The notes under the pieces are model-generated. The model was not told the origin of the DNA. It did not search any database and was given only the letters and a program-made list of their open reading frames with translations. Source: a virus. Taken from it: 64,000 nucleotides of DNA. Location of the stretch: IMG/VR virus record IMGVR_UViG_3300018013_000001, positions 1 to 64,000 of that record; one strand, 5' to 3'. The first letter of the stretch is position 1. Every line of letters begins with the position of its first letter. The position numbers and the translations under genes were made by a program. This document shows positions 31,093 through 39,268 of the stretch, in pieces.

Positions 31093-31950
31093 ATGGCCCG
31101 AACTTGGTCCGCATCCCCGAACGCTTTAGCGGAAAGAATTGAACGACTGAAGCCGGGGGAAGAATATCTTGAGACAGTATATGGTGCCGATGGGCAGCCA
31201 ACCGGCACGAGCATATTCGATGCCACCCTCTGTGAATTGATCTATCGCTGGTTTTGCCCTCCCAAGAGCAAAGTACTCGACCCCTTCGCTGGGGGGAGTG
31301 TGCGTGGAATAGCGGCGGGCATCTTGGGCCTTGATTACGTGGGAATCGAGCTATCAAAGGGCCAGCTTGAGGCCAACCGAAAGCAAGCAAAGGATATTCT
31401 GAGTACTGGGGCGAACGGCTGGGCGGGAAAGAAAAGCTTTGGTCGAGTGCAGTGGATTGAAGGCGACGCCCTGAAAGCAGCGGTCCTCGCGCCGGGTAGC
31501 TACGATCTCATCTTCTCCCGTCCACCTTATGGGGATTTGGAGGTTTATTCGGATGATCCGCGCGATCTCTCCACAATGCCCCACGATAAATTCCTGGAGG
31601 CATACCGCCAGGTGATCCGCGTCTCTTGCGGAATGCTGAAGCCTAATCGCTTTGCCTGCTTCGTGGTGGGAGATTATCGTGACAAGCAGGGCTTTTACCG
31701 AAACTTCGTGAGCGATACGATTGCAGCTTTTGAATCAGCCCACATGAAGCTCTATAACGAAGCTATTTTGGTGACGGCGGTGGGAAGTCTGCCCATCCGC
31801 ATCGGGACGGCCTTTGGGAAGTACCGCAAGTTGGGAAAGACCCATCAAAATGTGCTGGTGTTCTATAATGGCGATGTGCGGGAAATCCCAAAGGAATTTC
31901 CTGAGATTGAAGTTGTTGAGTTGGCATCTGCCTCGATAGAAGAATCGTAA
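31093..31950 (+). CDS. DNA methyltransferase part of the ParB-linked locus
   Basis: The 285-residue protein shows SAM-binding motif I VLDPFAGGSVRGIAA (about residues 61-75) with YVGIEL, and catalytic motif IV as SRPPYGDLEVYS (about 147-158), a variant of (D/S)PPY. TSIFDATLCELIYRWF before motif I is typical of the phage ParB/methylase family. It lies in the same frame as the ParB gene but is cut off from it by stops and repeats. The upstream frame is open back to the repeats (DDTSQRILKGGRKA), so the ATG at 31093 may be only the OFF-state start; AAAGG precedes it. Confidence 0.8.
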   Translation: MARTWSASPNALAERIERLKPGEEYLETVYGADGQPTGTSIFDATLCELIYRWFCPPKSKVLDPFAGGSVRGIAAGILGLDYVGIELSKGQLEANRKQAKDILSTGANGWAGKKSFGRVQWIEGDALKAAVLAPGSYDLIFSRPPYGDLEVYSDDPRDLSTMPHDKFLEAYRQVIRVSCGMLKPNRFACFVVGDYRDKQGFYRNFVSDTIAAFESAHMKLYNEAILVTAVGSLPIRIGTAFGKYRKLGKTHQNVLVFYNGDVREIPKEFPEIEVVELASASIEES

Positions 31951-32012
31951 AGCATGGGAAGCGATTTAAATCCCGCCTTGTAAATCATCCCCATAGCTGC
32001 TATATCTGACGC

Positions 32013-32621
32013 ATGGCCCCGCGCAAGCTCGACCTGAGAACCCGCCAGCGACTAATGAAGTCGAGGATGGGGAAGGCGCCCAAGCGCCAGCCTCCCAAGG
32101 TCAAGAAACCTGTCGGCAGGCCGCCCATGTACAGCAAAGACAAGGCGGCTCGCATCTGCATCGAGATCGCCACGACGACCCGCAGCCTGAAGGACATCTG
32201 CGACAGCAATCCTACCTTTCCAGACCCAAGGACAGTTTATAAATGGCTTTCCTTGAATGAAGAGTTCAGGCAGATGTATCAATCAGCCAAGCAGGATCAG
32301 GCTCAGATTCTGGCTGACGAGCTGATCGCGATAGCCGACACTCCCAAGCACGGGCAAGTCATAACGGCGTGGCCCGGTCAGAAGGATAGGGCCGGGAATC
32401 CCAAGCCAAAAGAGATCAAGGTTGCCGACATGATCGAGCACCGACGCCTTCAGATCGAGACGCGGCGCTGGCTGCTCTCAAAGCTCAGGCCGAGGGAGTA
32501 TGGCGACAAGATCGAGGTGACTGAGGGAAGCGACCCACTGCAAGAGCTTCTGGACGCATGGCGCGAGGAGCACGCTCAGCAGGTGAAAAAGGAACAATCC
32601 AGTGTCAAGCCAGCGACTTAA
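32013..32621 (+). CDS. terS: Terminase small subunit
   Basis: The 202-residue protein should recognise the packaging site and regulate TerL. Residues 1-35 are basic and Pro-rich. Residues about 42-90 (ICIEIATTTRSLKDICDSNP, TVYKWLSLNEEFRQMYQSAK) are a helix-turn-helix typical of terminase small subunits, followed by a helical oligomerisation part. It overlaps the start of the large subunit, the normal order. Possible pac or cos sequences cannot be identified. Confidence 0.75.
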   Translation: MAPRKLDLRTRQRLMKSRMGKAPKRQPPKVKKPVGRPPMYSKDKAARICIEIATTTRSLKDICDSNPTFPDPRTVYKWLSLNEEFRQMYQSAKQDQAQILADELIAIADTPKHGQVITAWPGQKDRAGNPKPKEIKVADMIEHRRLQIETRRWLLSKLRPREYGDKIEVTEGSDPLQELLDAWREEHAQQVKKEQSSVKPAT

Positions 32622-34752
32622 CTTCGGAGAGAGACTTGGAAGGTTCGCCAAAACCCCTCCCGAAGAAGACTGCAAGCTCAGCATCCTAGAAGGCTCCGTC
32701 CGGTCAGGCAAAACTTGGGCACAGCATGCTAAGATTCTTTGGGGCTGCCGGTACAACGTCGCCGGATGGAAGGTTCTCACTGGAGTAACCAAAGACACCG
32801 TTTTCAAGAATGTGCTCAACGATCTGTTCTCTTTGATCGGTCCCCACAGGTACTCTTACAACCATCAATCCGGGCTGCTGAGAATCGACCGCTCGACATG
32901 GACGGTGATGGGAGCGAAGGACGAGGGCTCGGAGAAGTTCATCCGCGGGTTGACCGTTGGTTACGTGGTCTGCGACGAGCTCTCGCTGATGCCCTTCGAA
33001 TTCCTTCAAATGCTCATCACGCGCATGTCGCCGGAGGGGGCGCGGCTCTACGGCAGCACCAACGCTGACACGCCTCTTCATCCTCTGAGGACAGAGATCC
33101 TGGACAACCAGAAGCTGACGGACGCCGGGCTGCTGTACTCGATGCATTGCACGATGGACGATAATCCGAATCTCACGGAAGAGTACAAAAAATCTCAGGA
33201 GCTTCTGTACACTGGGCTTTTCTATCAGCGCTACATCAAGGGCTTGTGGGTGATGGCCGAGGGCGTGATCTACAGAGACGCGTGGAAAGACGAGAGCACG
33301 TTCACGGACAAAGACTTGCCTGTCGGCTTGATGTGGGGCGGACAGACTCGTGAGCGCGTTATCTCGGTCGATTACGGAACGGTGAACCCGAACGTGTTTC
33401 TGGATTGGCGCGATGATGGAGTGACGGCCTGGTGCTACAATGAAAAACGTTGGGATTCCGCCAAAGAGATGAAACAGAAGACGGATTCTGAGCTTGCCGA
33501 CGACTTGTACGAGTTCACGGAGCATGACCAATCTCCTCAGATCGTGGTCGATCCCAGCGCGGCCAGCTTCAAGCAGGAGCTGACGAACCGAGGCTGGTGG
33601 GTGACGGATGCCGTGAACGACGTTCAGTCTGGCATTTCAAAAACTTCCACCGCGCTGGCCAAAGGTGTGATAAGGTTTCACCGTGACAACTGCAAGGCGA
33701 CGATCGCCGAGTTCCAAACATACGCCTGGGACCCTAAGAGGGCGCTGCGCGGGATCGAGGAGCCAATTAAATCTGGCGATCATGGATGTTTTATAGCAGG
33801 AACGAAAATCATGACTCCTGATGGCGAAAGAAATATTGAAGAGTTCCGTGCCGGAGATCGTGTCCTTACTCCCCTCGGTCAGTGTAAAGTCCTTACAGTC
33901 CGAGAAATTCCCGACCAGCAGATTGTCGAGTGGCATCGCTTGCGAGGACTGCCGAATCATCCAATCGCTACGAGAAAAGGCTGGACAAGGATTGATGCCA
34001 CGAGATATAATGAGCAAGTATGCGAGTGGAATCCAGAACATTCAACGGTATCATTTTCAGGCGCTATCCAGAAGCTAAAGACTGGTCTAGCCGCAATTAT
34101 TTCAGGCCGAGCCAGGTTCATGGTCGTAAGAGAGTGGAGAGCCTTCACCGGGAAGTGTGGAAAAAATATCATGGTGCTATTCCAAAAGGCTATGATGTTC
34201 ATCACGCGGATGATGATACCGGAAACAATGACATCACCAATCTGGAATTGTTGCCCGGGCCTATTCATGATTCGCTTTCTGGAAAGAAAGCATCTCATGA
34301 TTTCGAGCACCTTGCCAGAATACGGCCACTGGCTAAAGCATGGCACGCATCACCAGAAGGATTGGACTGGCATCGAGATCATGGGAAAGAAGCGATGCAA
34401 AAACGCAAGGCTGTTGGATTCATCTGTCAGAACTGCGGTGCGCATTTTCTTTCGAAACAGCGCGGCGAATGCGCTAAATTCTGCTCTAACAAGTGCAAGT
34501 CGGCTGCCAGGCGTAAATCGGGCGTGGACGATGTTCCCAAGATTTGCGCGACATGCAGCGAGACTTTCCTCGCTAATAAATATCAAAGAATCCTCAATTG
34601 TCCAAAGTGCCGTTAAAGATGCTGGCAGAGCAAGTGTCTTTGCACTGAGAACGGAGCATGGGTGCTATTATGCGAATGGCATCCTTGTTAGCAATTGTGA
34701 CGCGGCCAGATATTTCTGTGCCACCAAGATTCCGGTCTGGCGGCTGATGTGA
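32602..34752 (+). CDS. terL: Terminase large subunit interrupted by an intein
   Basis: The 716-codon frame encodes an ATPase-nuclease that pumps DNA into the capsid. The ATPase shows Walker A EGSVRSGKT (30-38) and Walker B YVVCDELSL (121-129). The RNase-H-like nuclease shows ISVDYGT and VVDPSAASF. At residue 396, inside the last nuclease motif (DHG|CDAARY), an in-frame intein of 303 residues begins; the extein resumes at residue 699 and ends after 18 residues. The spliced protein would have 413 residues, a normal size. The gene starts on GTG inside terS. Confidence 0.85.
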   Translation: MSSQRLNFGERLGRFAKTPPEEDCKLSILEGSVRSGKTWAQHAKILWGCRYNVAGWKVLTGVTKDTVFKNVLNDLFSLIGPHRYSYNHQSGLLRIDRSTWTVMGAKDEGSEKFIRGLTVGYVVCDELSLMPFEFLQMLITRMSPEGARLYGSTNADTPLHPLRTEILDNQKLTDAGLLYSMHCTMDDNPNLTEEYKKSQELLYTGLFYQRYIKGLWVMAEGVIYRDAWKDESTFTDKDLPVGLMWGGQTRERVISVDYGTVNPNVFLDWRDDGVTAWCYNEKRWDSAKEMKQKTDSELADDLYEFTEHDQSPQIVVDPSAASFKQELTNRGWWVTDAVNDVQSGISKTSTALAKGVIRFHRDNCKATIAEFQTYAWDPKRALRGIEEPIKSGDHGCFIAGTKIMTPDGERNIEEFRAGDRVLTPLGQCKVLTVREIPDQQIVEWHRLRGLPNHPIATRKGWTRIDATRYNEQVCEWNPEHSTVSFSGAIQKLKTGLAAIISGRARFMVVREWRAFTGKCGKNIMVLFQKAMMFITRMMIPETMTSPIWNCCPGLFMIRFLERKHLMISSTLPEYGHWLKHGTHHQKDWTGIEIMGKKRCKNARLLDSSVRTAVRIFFRNSAANALNSALTSASRLPGVNRAWTMFPRFARHAARLSSLINIKESSIVQSAVKDAGRASVFALRTEHGCYYANGILVSNCDAARYFCATKIPVWRLM
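33787..34695 (+). other. Intein in terL with a nested out-of-frame HNH gene
   Basis: The intein starts with CFIAGTKIMTPDGERNIEEF and RAGDRVLTPLG (block A), then GLPNHPIATRKGW (block B with the His), and ends with YYANGILVSN before Cys+1 (block G). The usual His before the last Asn is Ser here. Both splicing halves lie in the terL frame. The 200 codons between them have shadow-like composition (many Met, Trp, Cys) but no stop, and the same DNA encodes an HNH endonuclease in another frame. Confidence 0.8.
34020..34616 (+). CDS. HNH homing endonuclease nested in the intein, alternate frame
   Basis: The 198-residue protein has a homing-type HNH core: LHREVWKKYHGAIPKGYDVH followed by HADDDTGNNDITNLELLPGP. 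Two zinc-ribbon pairs follow (CQNCG...CSNKC and CATC...CPKC). It is encoded in frame 0, whereas the intein is in frame 1, and it fills exactly the space between the two splicing halves. It should cut intein-free terL alleles and so spread the intein. The start ATG at 34020 has only a weak GAG upstream; a shift from the terL frame is another way it could be made. Confidence 0.8.
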   Translation: MRVESRTFNGIIFRRYPEAKDWSSRNYFRPSQVHGRKRVESLHREVWKKYHGAIPKGYDVHHADDDTGNNDITNLELLPGPIHDSLSGKKASHDFEHLARIRPLAKAWHASPEGLDWHRDHGKEAMQKRKAVGFICQNCGAHFLSKQRGECAKFCSNKCKSAARRKSGVDDVPKICATCSETFLANKYQRILNCPKCR

Positions 34753-34761
34753 GGCGTTGAC

Positions 34762-36294
34762 ATGCCGAAAGCCAAGAAGCACAAGAAGCAAACTCCCTCC
34801 AAGAAATCTCCAGCCATCGTTCAATCTCTTGATTCCAGGGACGGCCTGTCCGTTGGCTTCGATTACTTCCGCAACCTCGCGGCCAGGATGGGCTATGGCA
34901 CGCCGTCGCTTGCCGAGGGCACAGAATACGAGATGGTCAGGCTGAGCAACGATTACTGGCTCATGCTGACCCTGTACCGAAACCATTGGATCTCGCGGCG
35001 CATCGTCGATCTTCCTTCTGACGACATGACCAAGTCGTGGTGCCATCTCACTTCCCAGCTCCCCCCTGATGACATACAGAAGTTTGATCGCGTGGTAGAG
35101 CGGACGTTCACGCCGCTGAAGATCAACCAAGCTATCAAATGGTCTAGACTGTACGGCGGTGCAGGTGCGCTGATTCTCGTCAAGGGGCATGAGAGTAAGC
35201 TGGCGGAGCCCCTGGACTTGGACGAGGTGAATCCGGGAAGTTATCTGGGCTTGATTCCCTTTGACAGGTGGAGCGGAATCTGGCCGAAGGGGAACGTTGC
35301 TCAGGACATCGAGCGTCCGCTCGAATGGGGATTGCCTGAAATGTATGAAGTTACTCCGCCGGGCGGATCGGTCACGTATGACGTTCACACGAGCCGCATC
35401 CTCAGATTCACCGGACCGGAAGTTCCGAAACCCGAGAACCAAGCGCAACTGTACTGGGGCATCTCCGTTCTTGAGATTGTGTACGAGGAACTGCGCAAGC
35501 GGGACAACGCCTCGTGGTCGATCCTGCAACTTCTTTTTCGAGCTCAGATTCTTGCTCAGCGCAACAAGGAACTAGCCCAACTTTTGTCGGGCGTAGGCAT
35601 GAGCCAAAAGGCGCTCCAGATGTTCGAGGCGCGCATGAACGCTCAGAACCAGCTCCTGTCGAACCAATCCATGCTCATTCTGGGAGAGGACGGCGAACTT
35701 CAGAGCCATCAGTTCACGTTCAGTGGTCTGGCCGAAGTTTACGCTCAGTTTCAGATGGATGTGGCAGGAGCAGCGGAGATTCCGGTCACGCGGTTGTTCG
35801 GGCGCACGATCACGGGCCTCGGGCAGTCGAACGATGCCGACGAGCGCATCTACGAGGAGAAAATCGCGCACGAGCAGCAGGACAAGCTGAAGCCGCAGCT
35901 CACCAAGCTCTATCCCGTGATCTGCATGAGCGTGCTGGGGGAAGTGCCGGACGACCTGGACTTCAAGTTTCCGTCTGTGCGCGTGTTGACCGAGGAGGAC
36001 AAGTCGGAGATGACGACCAAGGCGTCAGCTCCCATCATCGCCTCATACAACGCTGGCATCACGGGTCGCAAGACGACTCTCAAGGAGCTTCGCGAGCTAT
36101 CCGACAAGACGGGCGTGTTCACCAACATCACGGACGAGCAGATCGACAAGGCAGAAGAGGAGCCGGAGCTGCCGGGAGAAGGCATGGAGGGGGAGTTTAG
36201 CCGGGTCAACCCGCAGCGCGAGGAGAGGAAGCTGGCGCAAGGAGCGATGGATTCGGAACCATCGAAGACCGACACTGTTGAGACGCGAGATTGA
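34762..36294 (+). CDS. Portal protein (DUF1073-like)
   Basis: The 510-residue protein forms the ring through which DNA enters the head. It has the features of DUF1073 portals: YRNHWISRRIVDLPSDDMTK, WSRLYGGAGALILVKG, LIPFDRW, HTSRILRFTGPEVP, and GLGQSNDADERIYEEKIAHE. The C-terminal 60 residues are acidic. The order terS-terL-portal is classical. GAGG precedes the ATG. Confidence 0.85.
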   Translation: MPKAKKHKKQTPSKKSPAIVQSLDSRDGLSVGFDYFRNLAARMGYGTPSLAEGTEYEMVRLSNDYWLMLTLYRNHWISRRIVDLPSDDMTKSWCHLTSQLPPDDIQKFDRVVERTFTPLKINQAIKWSRLYGGAGALILVKGHESKLAEPLDLDEVNPGSYLGLIPFDRWSGIWPKGNVAQDIERPLEWGLPEMYEVTPPGGSVTYDVHTSRILRFTGPEVPKPENQAQLYWGISVLEIVYEELRKRDNASWSILQLLFRAQILAQRNKELAQLLSGVGMSQKALQMFEARMNAQNQLLSNQSMLILGEDGELQSHQFTFSGLAEVYAQFQMDVAGAAEIPVTRLFGRTITGLGQSNDADERIYEEKIAHEQQDKLKPQLTKLYPVICMSVLGEVPDDLDFKFPSVRVLTEEDKSEMTTKASAPIIASYNAGITGRKTTLKELRELSDKTGVFTNITDEQIDKAEEEPELPGEGMEGEFSRVNPQREERKLAQGAMDSEPSKTDTVETRD

Positions 36295-36300
36295 ACGCAC

Positions 36301-36522
36301 ATGCCCAAGCGCCGCATGTGCCGTAAGTGCGGGAAGCACCGGGCGATCTTCTGGCTCGGGCGTCTGGGGCACAGGCGCAAGGTGGCGGCGGACAAAGACC
36401 ACGACCTGTGCATAGCGTGCTGGCGCGCGGCGCTGAACAAGGAATACTCCACGGAACTTCGTGAAGCTTACCAATCGGACTCCGCACGAGATAAATTAGA
36501 ATCGCTGAAACTTTACTCTTGA
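36301..36522 (+). CDS. Small zinc-ribbon protein after the portal
   Basis: The 73-residue protein starts MPKRRMCRKCGKHRAIFWLG and later has CIACWRAALN, two CxxC pairs. The C-terminal part is charged. It sits between portal and an accessory cassette with its own promoter. Function unknown. Confidence 0.55.
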   Translation: MPKRRMCRKCGKHRAIFWLGRLGHRRKVAADKDHDLCIACWRAALNKEYSTELREAYQSDSARDKLESLKLYS

Positions 36523-36547
36523 CATTCCAAAGCGCTTTGGATATATT
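36519..36547 (+). promoter_or_regulatory. Strong sigma70-type promoter with a palindromic operator in the spacer
   Basis: TTGACA (36519-36524) and TATATT (36542-36547) are 17 bases apart. The spacer holds the perfect 16-bp palindrome TCCAAAGCGCTTTGGA (36526-36541). Transcription should start about 7 bases after the -10 box, at or next to the ATG at 36554, so the first mRNA would be leaderless. This is the clearest promoter in the window. Confidence 0.75.
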
Positions 36548-36553
36548 CGCGTC

Positions 36554-36700
36554 ATGGCTAAAAATCCTCACGCGGTTGCCTTGGGTCGCAGGGGTGGGAA
36601 ATCAAAGAGTGAAGCAAAGTTACGTGCGGTCCGTGAGAACGCTAAGAAGGGGGGAAGGCCAAAGAGAAAATTAAGAGGGAGCAGCGACAATGCAAACTAA
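36554..36700 (+). CDS. 48-residue basic protein, first gene of the moron
   Basis: The peptide begins MAKNPHAVALGRRGGKSKSE and is strongly basic, with a Gly-Gly-Lys motif found in many tiny phage and plasmid proteins (ALGRxGG type). No ribosome binding site precedes the ATG, as expected for a leaderless transcript. It overlaps the next gene. It could autoregulate the palindromic promoter; this is inference. Confidence 0.6.
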   Translation: MAKNPHAVALGRRGGKSKSEAKLRAVRENAKKGGRPKRKLRGSSDNAN

Positions 36701-37478
36701 ACTTGTAACTGTGAGTCCAAAGATGGCCATGGAGTTTTTAAGCGTGAACGTACTCAACAGGCCAATCAGAGAATCCCTGGTCAGGTTATACGCCAGCGAC
36801 ATGAAAGAAGGTAGATGGAGAGTCACGCATCAGGGCATTGCCTTCGATGAAGACAACAATCTTTTGGACGGTCAGCAACGGCTAAGCGCCATAATCTTGG
36901 CCGGAGTTTCAATTCAAATGCTGGTCACTTATGGCGTTCCGCGCTTTCACAATGAAGGCATCGACATTGGAGCGAGGAGGAACTTTGCCGACACTGCCTG
37001 GTTTATGGGTAGGCTTAATGGCAATTCTGAATATCGTAAATGGTACGGAATTGTCGCTAGGGGGATGCATGTCGCCGCCTTTACTGGTCGTGTTCTTAGC
37101 TTTTCGATTCCGGCAGTTCTTGAATGGGCTAAGAAACATGACTCGGCAATCACTTTTGCTTTGGAAACGTTCTCAAGACCGCATCAGTTCCCGGTTCACG
37201 TGAAGTGCCAACAGACGCTAGGTTCAGTTGCGAGAGCATTCTATAGTCAAGATCACCCTAGGCTCAACTCGTTCGCAAACGTTTTGGCTACCGGCATGCC
37301 GGAATCTGAAGACGATGTGGCAGCCATCAAACTAAGAAACTATCTTATCCAGGGGACGGCTGATTATCGCCAGCTTCGCGCTCGCAAATGCGCCCGTGCT
37401 CTTATGGCTTTCTGTGTGAGAGAACGGCTCACTAAGCTCTATGATCCTGGCGATCCTGTGTTTGAAATTCCTGAGTGA
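36690..37478 (+). CDS. ParB/DGQQR-type accessory protein
   Basis: The 262-residue protein contains DMKEGRWRVTHQGIAFDEDN and LLDGQQRLSAIILAG, a ParB-like motif known from many phage and defence-related proteins (DGQxR). The rest is helical and has VARAFYSQDHP and CARALMAFCVRERL. It overlaps the small basic gene upstream, so both are probably one operon. Function unknown; it is not needed for packaging, being inserted between head genes. Confidence 0.6.
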   Translation: MQTKLVTVSPKMAMEFLSVNVLNRPIRESLVRLYASDMKEGRWRVTHQGIAFDEDNNLLDGQQRLSAIILAGVSIQMLVTYGVPRFHNEGIDIGARRNFADTAWFMGRLNGNSEYRKWYGIVARGMHVAAFTGRVLSFSIPAVLEWAKKHDSAITFALETFSRPHQFPVHVKCQQTLGSVARAFYSQDHPRLNSFANVLATGMPESEDDVAAIKLRNYLIQGTADYRQLRARKCARALMAFCVRERLTKLYDPGDPVFEIPE

Positions 37479-37532
37479 AGTAGCGTCAGCAGCAGTGCGC
37501 GCCAAATCTGAGTAACTTGAGGAGAGGATGAA

Positions 37533-38429
37533 ATGAAACGCCGCAATTTCTTCGCATCAATGTTGGGTTCTATCTCGTGTATCCCAGGATTTTCGTCCAT
37601 CGCATCGGTTGTGCCGGGCAGTTCGCAGATAAGCCGAAAGGAGTTTCACGATCAATTCTTCAAAAACTCAAACGCCATAGCACTGAGTTTTGGCTCGGCT
37701 GACAATCGGCTGTATTCGAACTCCCGTGTTGAGCACAAGGATGAGAGCATGAAATTCACCAAGCTACGTTGTCGCCTAGCATTTGCCATTTGGAATCCTG
37801 CCCTGACTCACGTAGAGTTGGAGGGCATTCACGTCGATGACGGGTCTTCGCCATTCATTAGTTTGGAGATAGGGCATTCTGCGGCAGTCTACAAGCAGGA
37901 TGGAGACTATGACTGGCAGAATCTGGATAACTTCGTTGATTTTAAAAGTGAGCACTGCCCTCTCAGGGATGCGAATTGGAGAATGTTCACACAAATTATT
38001 AAGGACTTTCAATCAAGGGGTTCTGCTGAAACTGGCAACCCTCTACAAATTCAGGCCCTCAACTGGATTCGATCAATCGAAGTCGGAAGTCTTAAGTTGG
38101 ATCGAACCAACTTCTATTCTTGGCAGCATGTGGTGAACGGGAAACCTGGATTGGATTACGGCGTTCAGGCCTTCTTCATTGGCCAGTCCTTGCACTACAA
38201 AGTTGACATCGAATACCGAGGGATTTCAGAAAAGCCAAAAATCTGTTGCTTTATGAGCGAACCTGATACTTCCAAAATGGATTTCATGGGCGGCTACGAG
38301 GAACTTTCTCCGAAAAGCAGGAGCACCGTAGAAGACTGGATTTCCGGCCACGAGAAATGGTATTTAGAAAGGCGTGAAGATGCACGTGAGTCTATGAATG
38401 ATAACACTGCATCAGATGTGTTAAGCTAA
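37533..38429 (+). CDS. Accessory protein with twin-arginine-like signal
   Basis: The 298-residue protein starts MKRRNFFASMLGSISCIPGF, with Arg-Arg followed by Asn-Phe-Phe and a hydrophobic segment, close to the Tat consensus. The mature part has no motif that I recognise; it is rich in Ser, Asp and aromatic residues. GGAGAGGATG precedes the ATG. A secreted protein inside the head gene block suggests lysogenic conversion or host-surface alteration. Confidence 0.55.
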   Translation: MKRRNFFASMLGSISCIPGFSSIASVVPGSSQISRKEFHDQFFKNSNAIALSFGSADNRLYSNSRVEHKDESMKFTKLRCRLAFAIWNPALTHVELEGIHVDDGSSPFISLEIGHSAAVYKQDGDYDWQNLDNFVDFKSEHCPLRDANWRMFTQIIKDFQSRGSAETGNPLQIQALNWIRSIEVGSLKLDRTNFYSWQHVVNGKPGLDYGVQAFFIGQSLHYKVDIEYRGISEKPKICCFMSEPDTSKMDFMGGYEELSPKSRSTVEDWISGHEKWYLERREDARESMNDNTASDVLS

Positions 38430-38434
38430 TCGGC

Positions 38435-39268
38435 ATGGAGCCGAAGGATTGGACCCCGCGACAACGGATCGAGAACGAGTACCGAAGCCTGATCGACCAA
38501 CTCCTGCAAAAATACTTCACTCTGCCTGACTCGGCCACGCTCGGGGAGATCACCGAGGCGCTGGTCAATTTCGGGAACGTGTCCCGCTTGTTCGAGGATG
38601 CGGCCACGTACATCGCCTCGCGGATGGCGACGCAGCTAATGGTCAGCAACGCTCGCTCTTGGCGCGAGGCGGCACGCATCGGGAGCCGCGGAAGGGAAAT
38701 CTACAACGCTCTGCGGAGGGAAATGGGCACGAGGGTTGGAGTGCGCGTTGACGAGATCGTGCGAGAGAACGCTCAACTGATCTCGTCCATCCCTTTTGAT
38801 GTGCGGGAGTCAGTGAACGGTGAGATCGCCCGCATGGAGCGCGAGGGGTTGCGGCCTGAAGCCATCGCCAATGAGATTCGGCAGCGCGTGCCGGAGTTGA
38901 CAAAGACGCGGGCCAAGCTCATCGCCAGGACCGAGACATCGAAGGCGGCCACGGCGCTGACCCAGGCGCGAAGCGAGGACTTGGGGATTCCCGCCTATGT
39001 GTGGGAGACCAGCCGGGATGCCAGGGTGAGAGAATCGCACATGCTCATGCAGGGCGTGATCGTGTTCTGGATTGATCCTCCGGCGCCTGAGAGTTTGGCG
39101 CGCATCCCATCGAAGCTCGGTCACTATCATGCAGGCAACTGTCCGAACTGCCGATGTGACAGTTATCCCATCCTCAGGATTGAATCACTAGATTGGCCAT
39201 GCAGAGTCTACAGGCAGGGCCGTATCCGGTCGATGACTCTGGCGAGATTCAGGGCGCTGACCGTTTAG
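38435..39268 (+). CDS. MuF-like head morphogenesis protein
   Basis: The 277-residue protein matches the Mu gpF/SPP1 gp7 family of minor head proteins. The typical parts are LIARTETSKAATALTQARSE, WETSRDARVRESHMLMQG, the acidic-aromatic FWIDPPAP, and a C-terminal GNCPNCRCDSYPIL with three Cys that may bind zinc. It normally follows the portal gene directly; here 2.1 kb of accessory genes separate the two. Confidence 0.85.
   Translation: MEPKDWTPRQRIENEYRSLIDQLLQKYFTLPDSATLGEITEALVNFGNVSRLFEDAATYIASRMATQLMVSNARSWREAARIGSRGREIYNALRREMGTRVGVRVDEIVRENAQLISSIPFDVRESVNGEIARMEREGLRPEAIANEIRQRVPELTKTRAKLIARTETSKAATALTQARSEDLGIPAYVWETSRDARVRESHMLMQGVIVFWIDPPAPESLARIPSKLGHYHAGNCPNCRCDSYPILRIESLDWPCRVYRQGRIRSMTLARFRALTV

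Noticed and set aside
30034-31950. Interpreting the ParB/methyltransferase region as a plain pseudogene
   Set aside because: Both halves are intact with good motifs and start signals, and the breaks coincide with tandem repeats, so a switchable locus explains the data better; decay remains possible.
33787-34695. A group I or II intron in terL instead of an intein
   Set aside because: The insert is in frame, and its ends encode intein blocks A and G with Cys1 and Asn-Cys; no stop appears in the terL frame.
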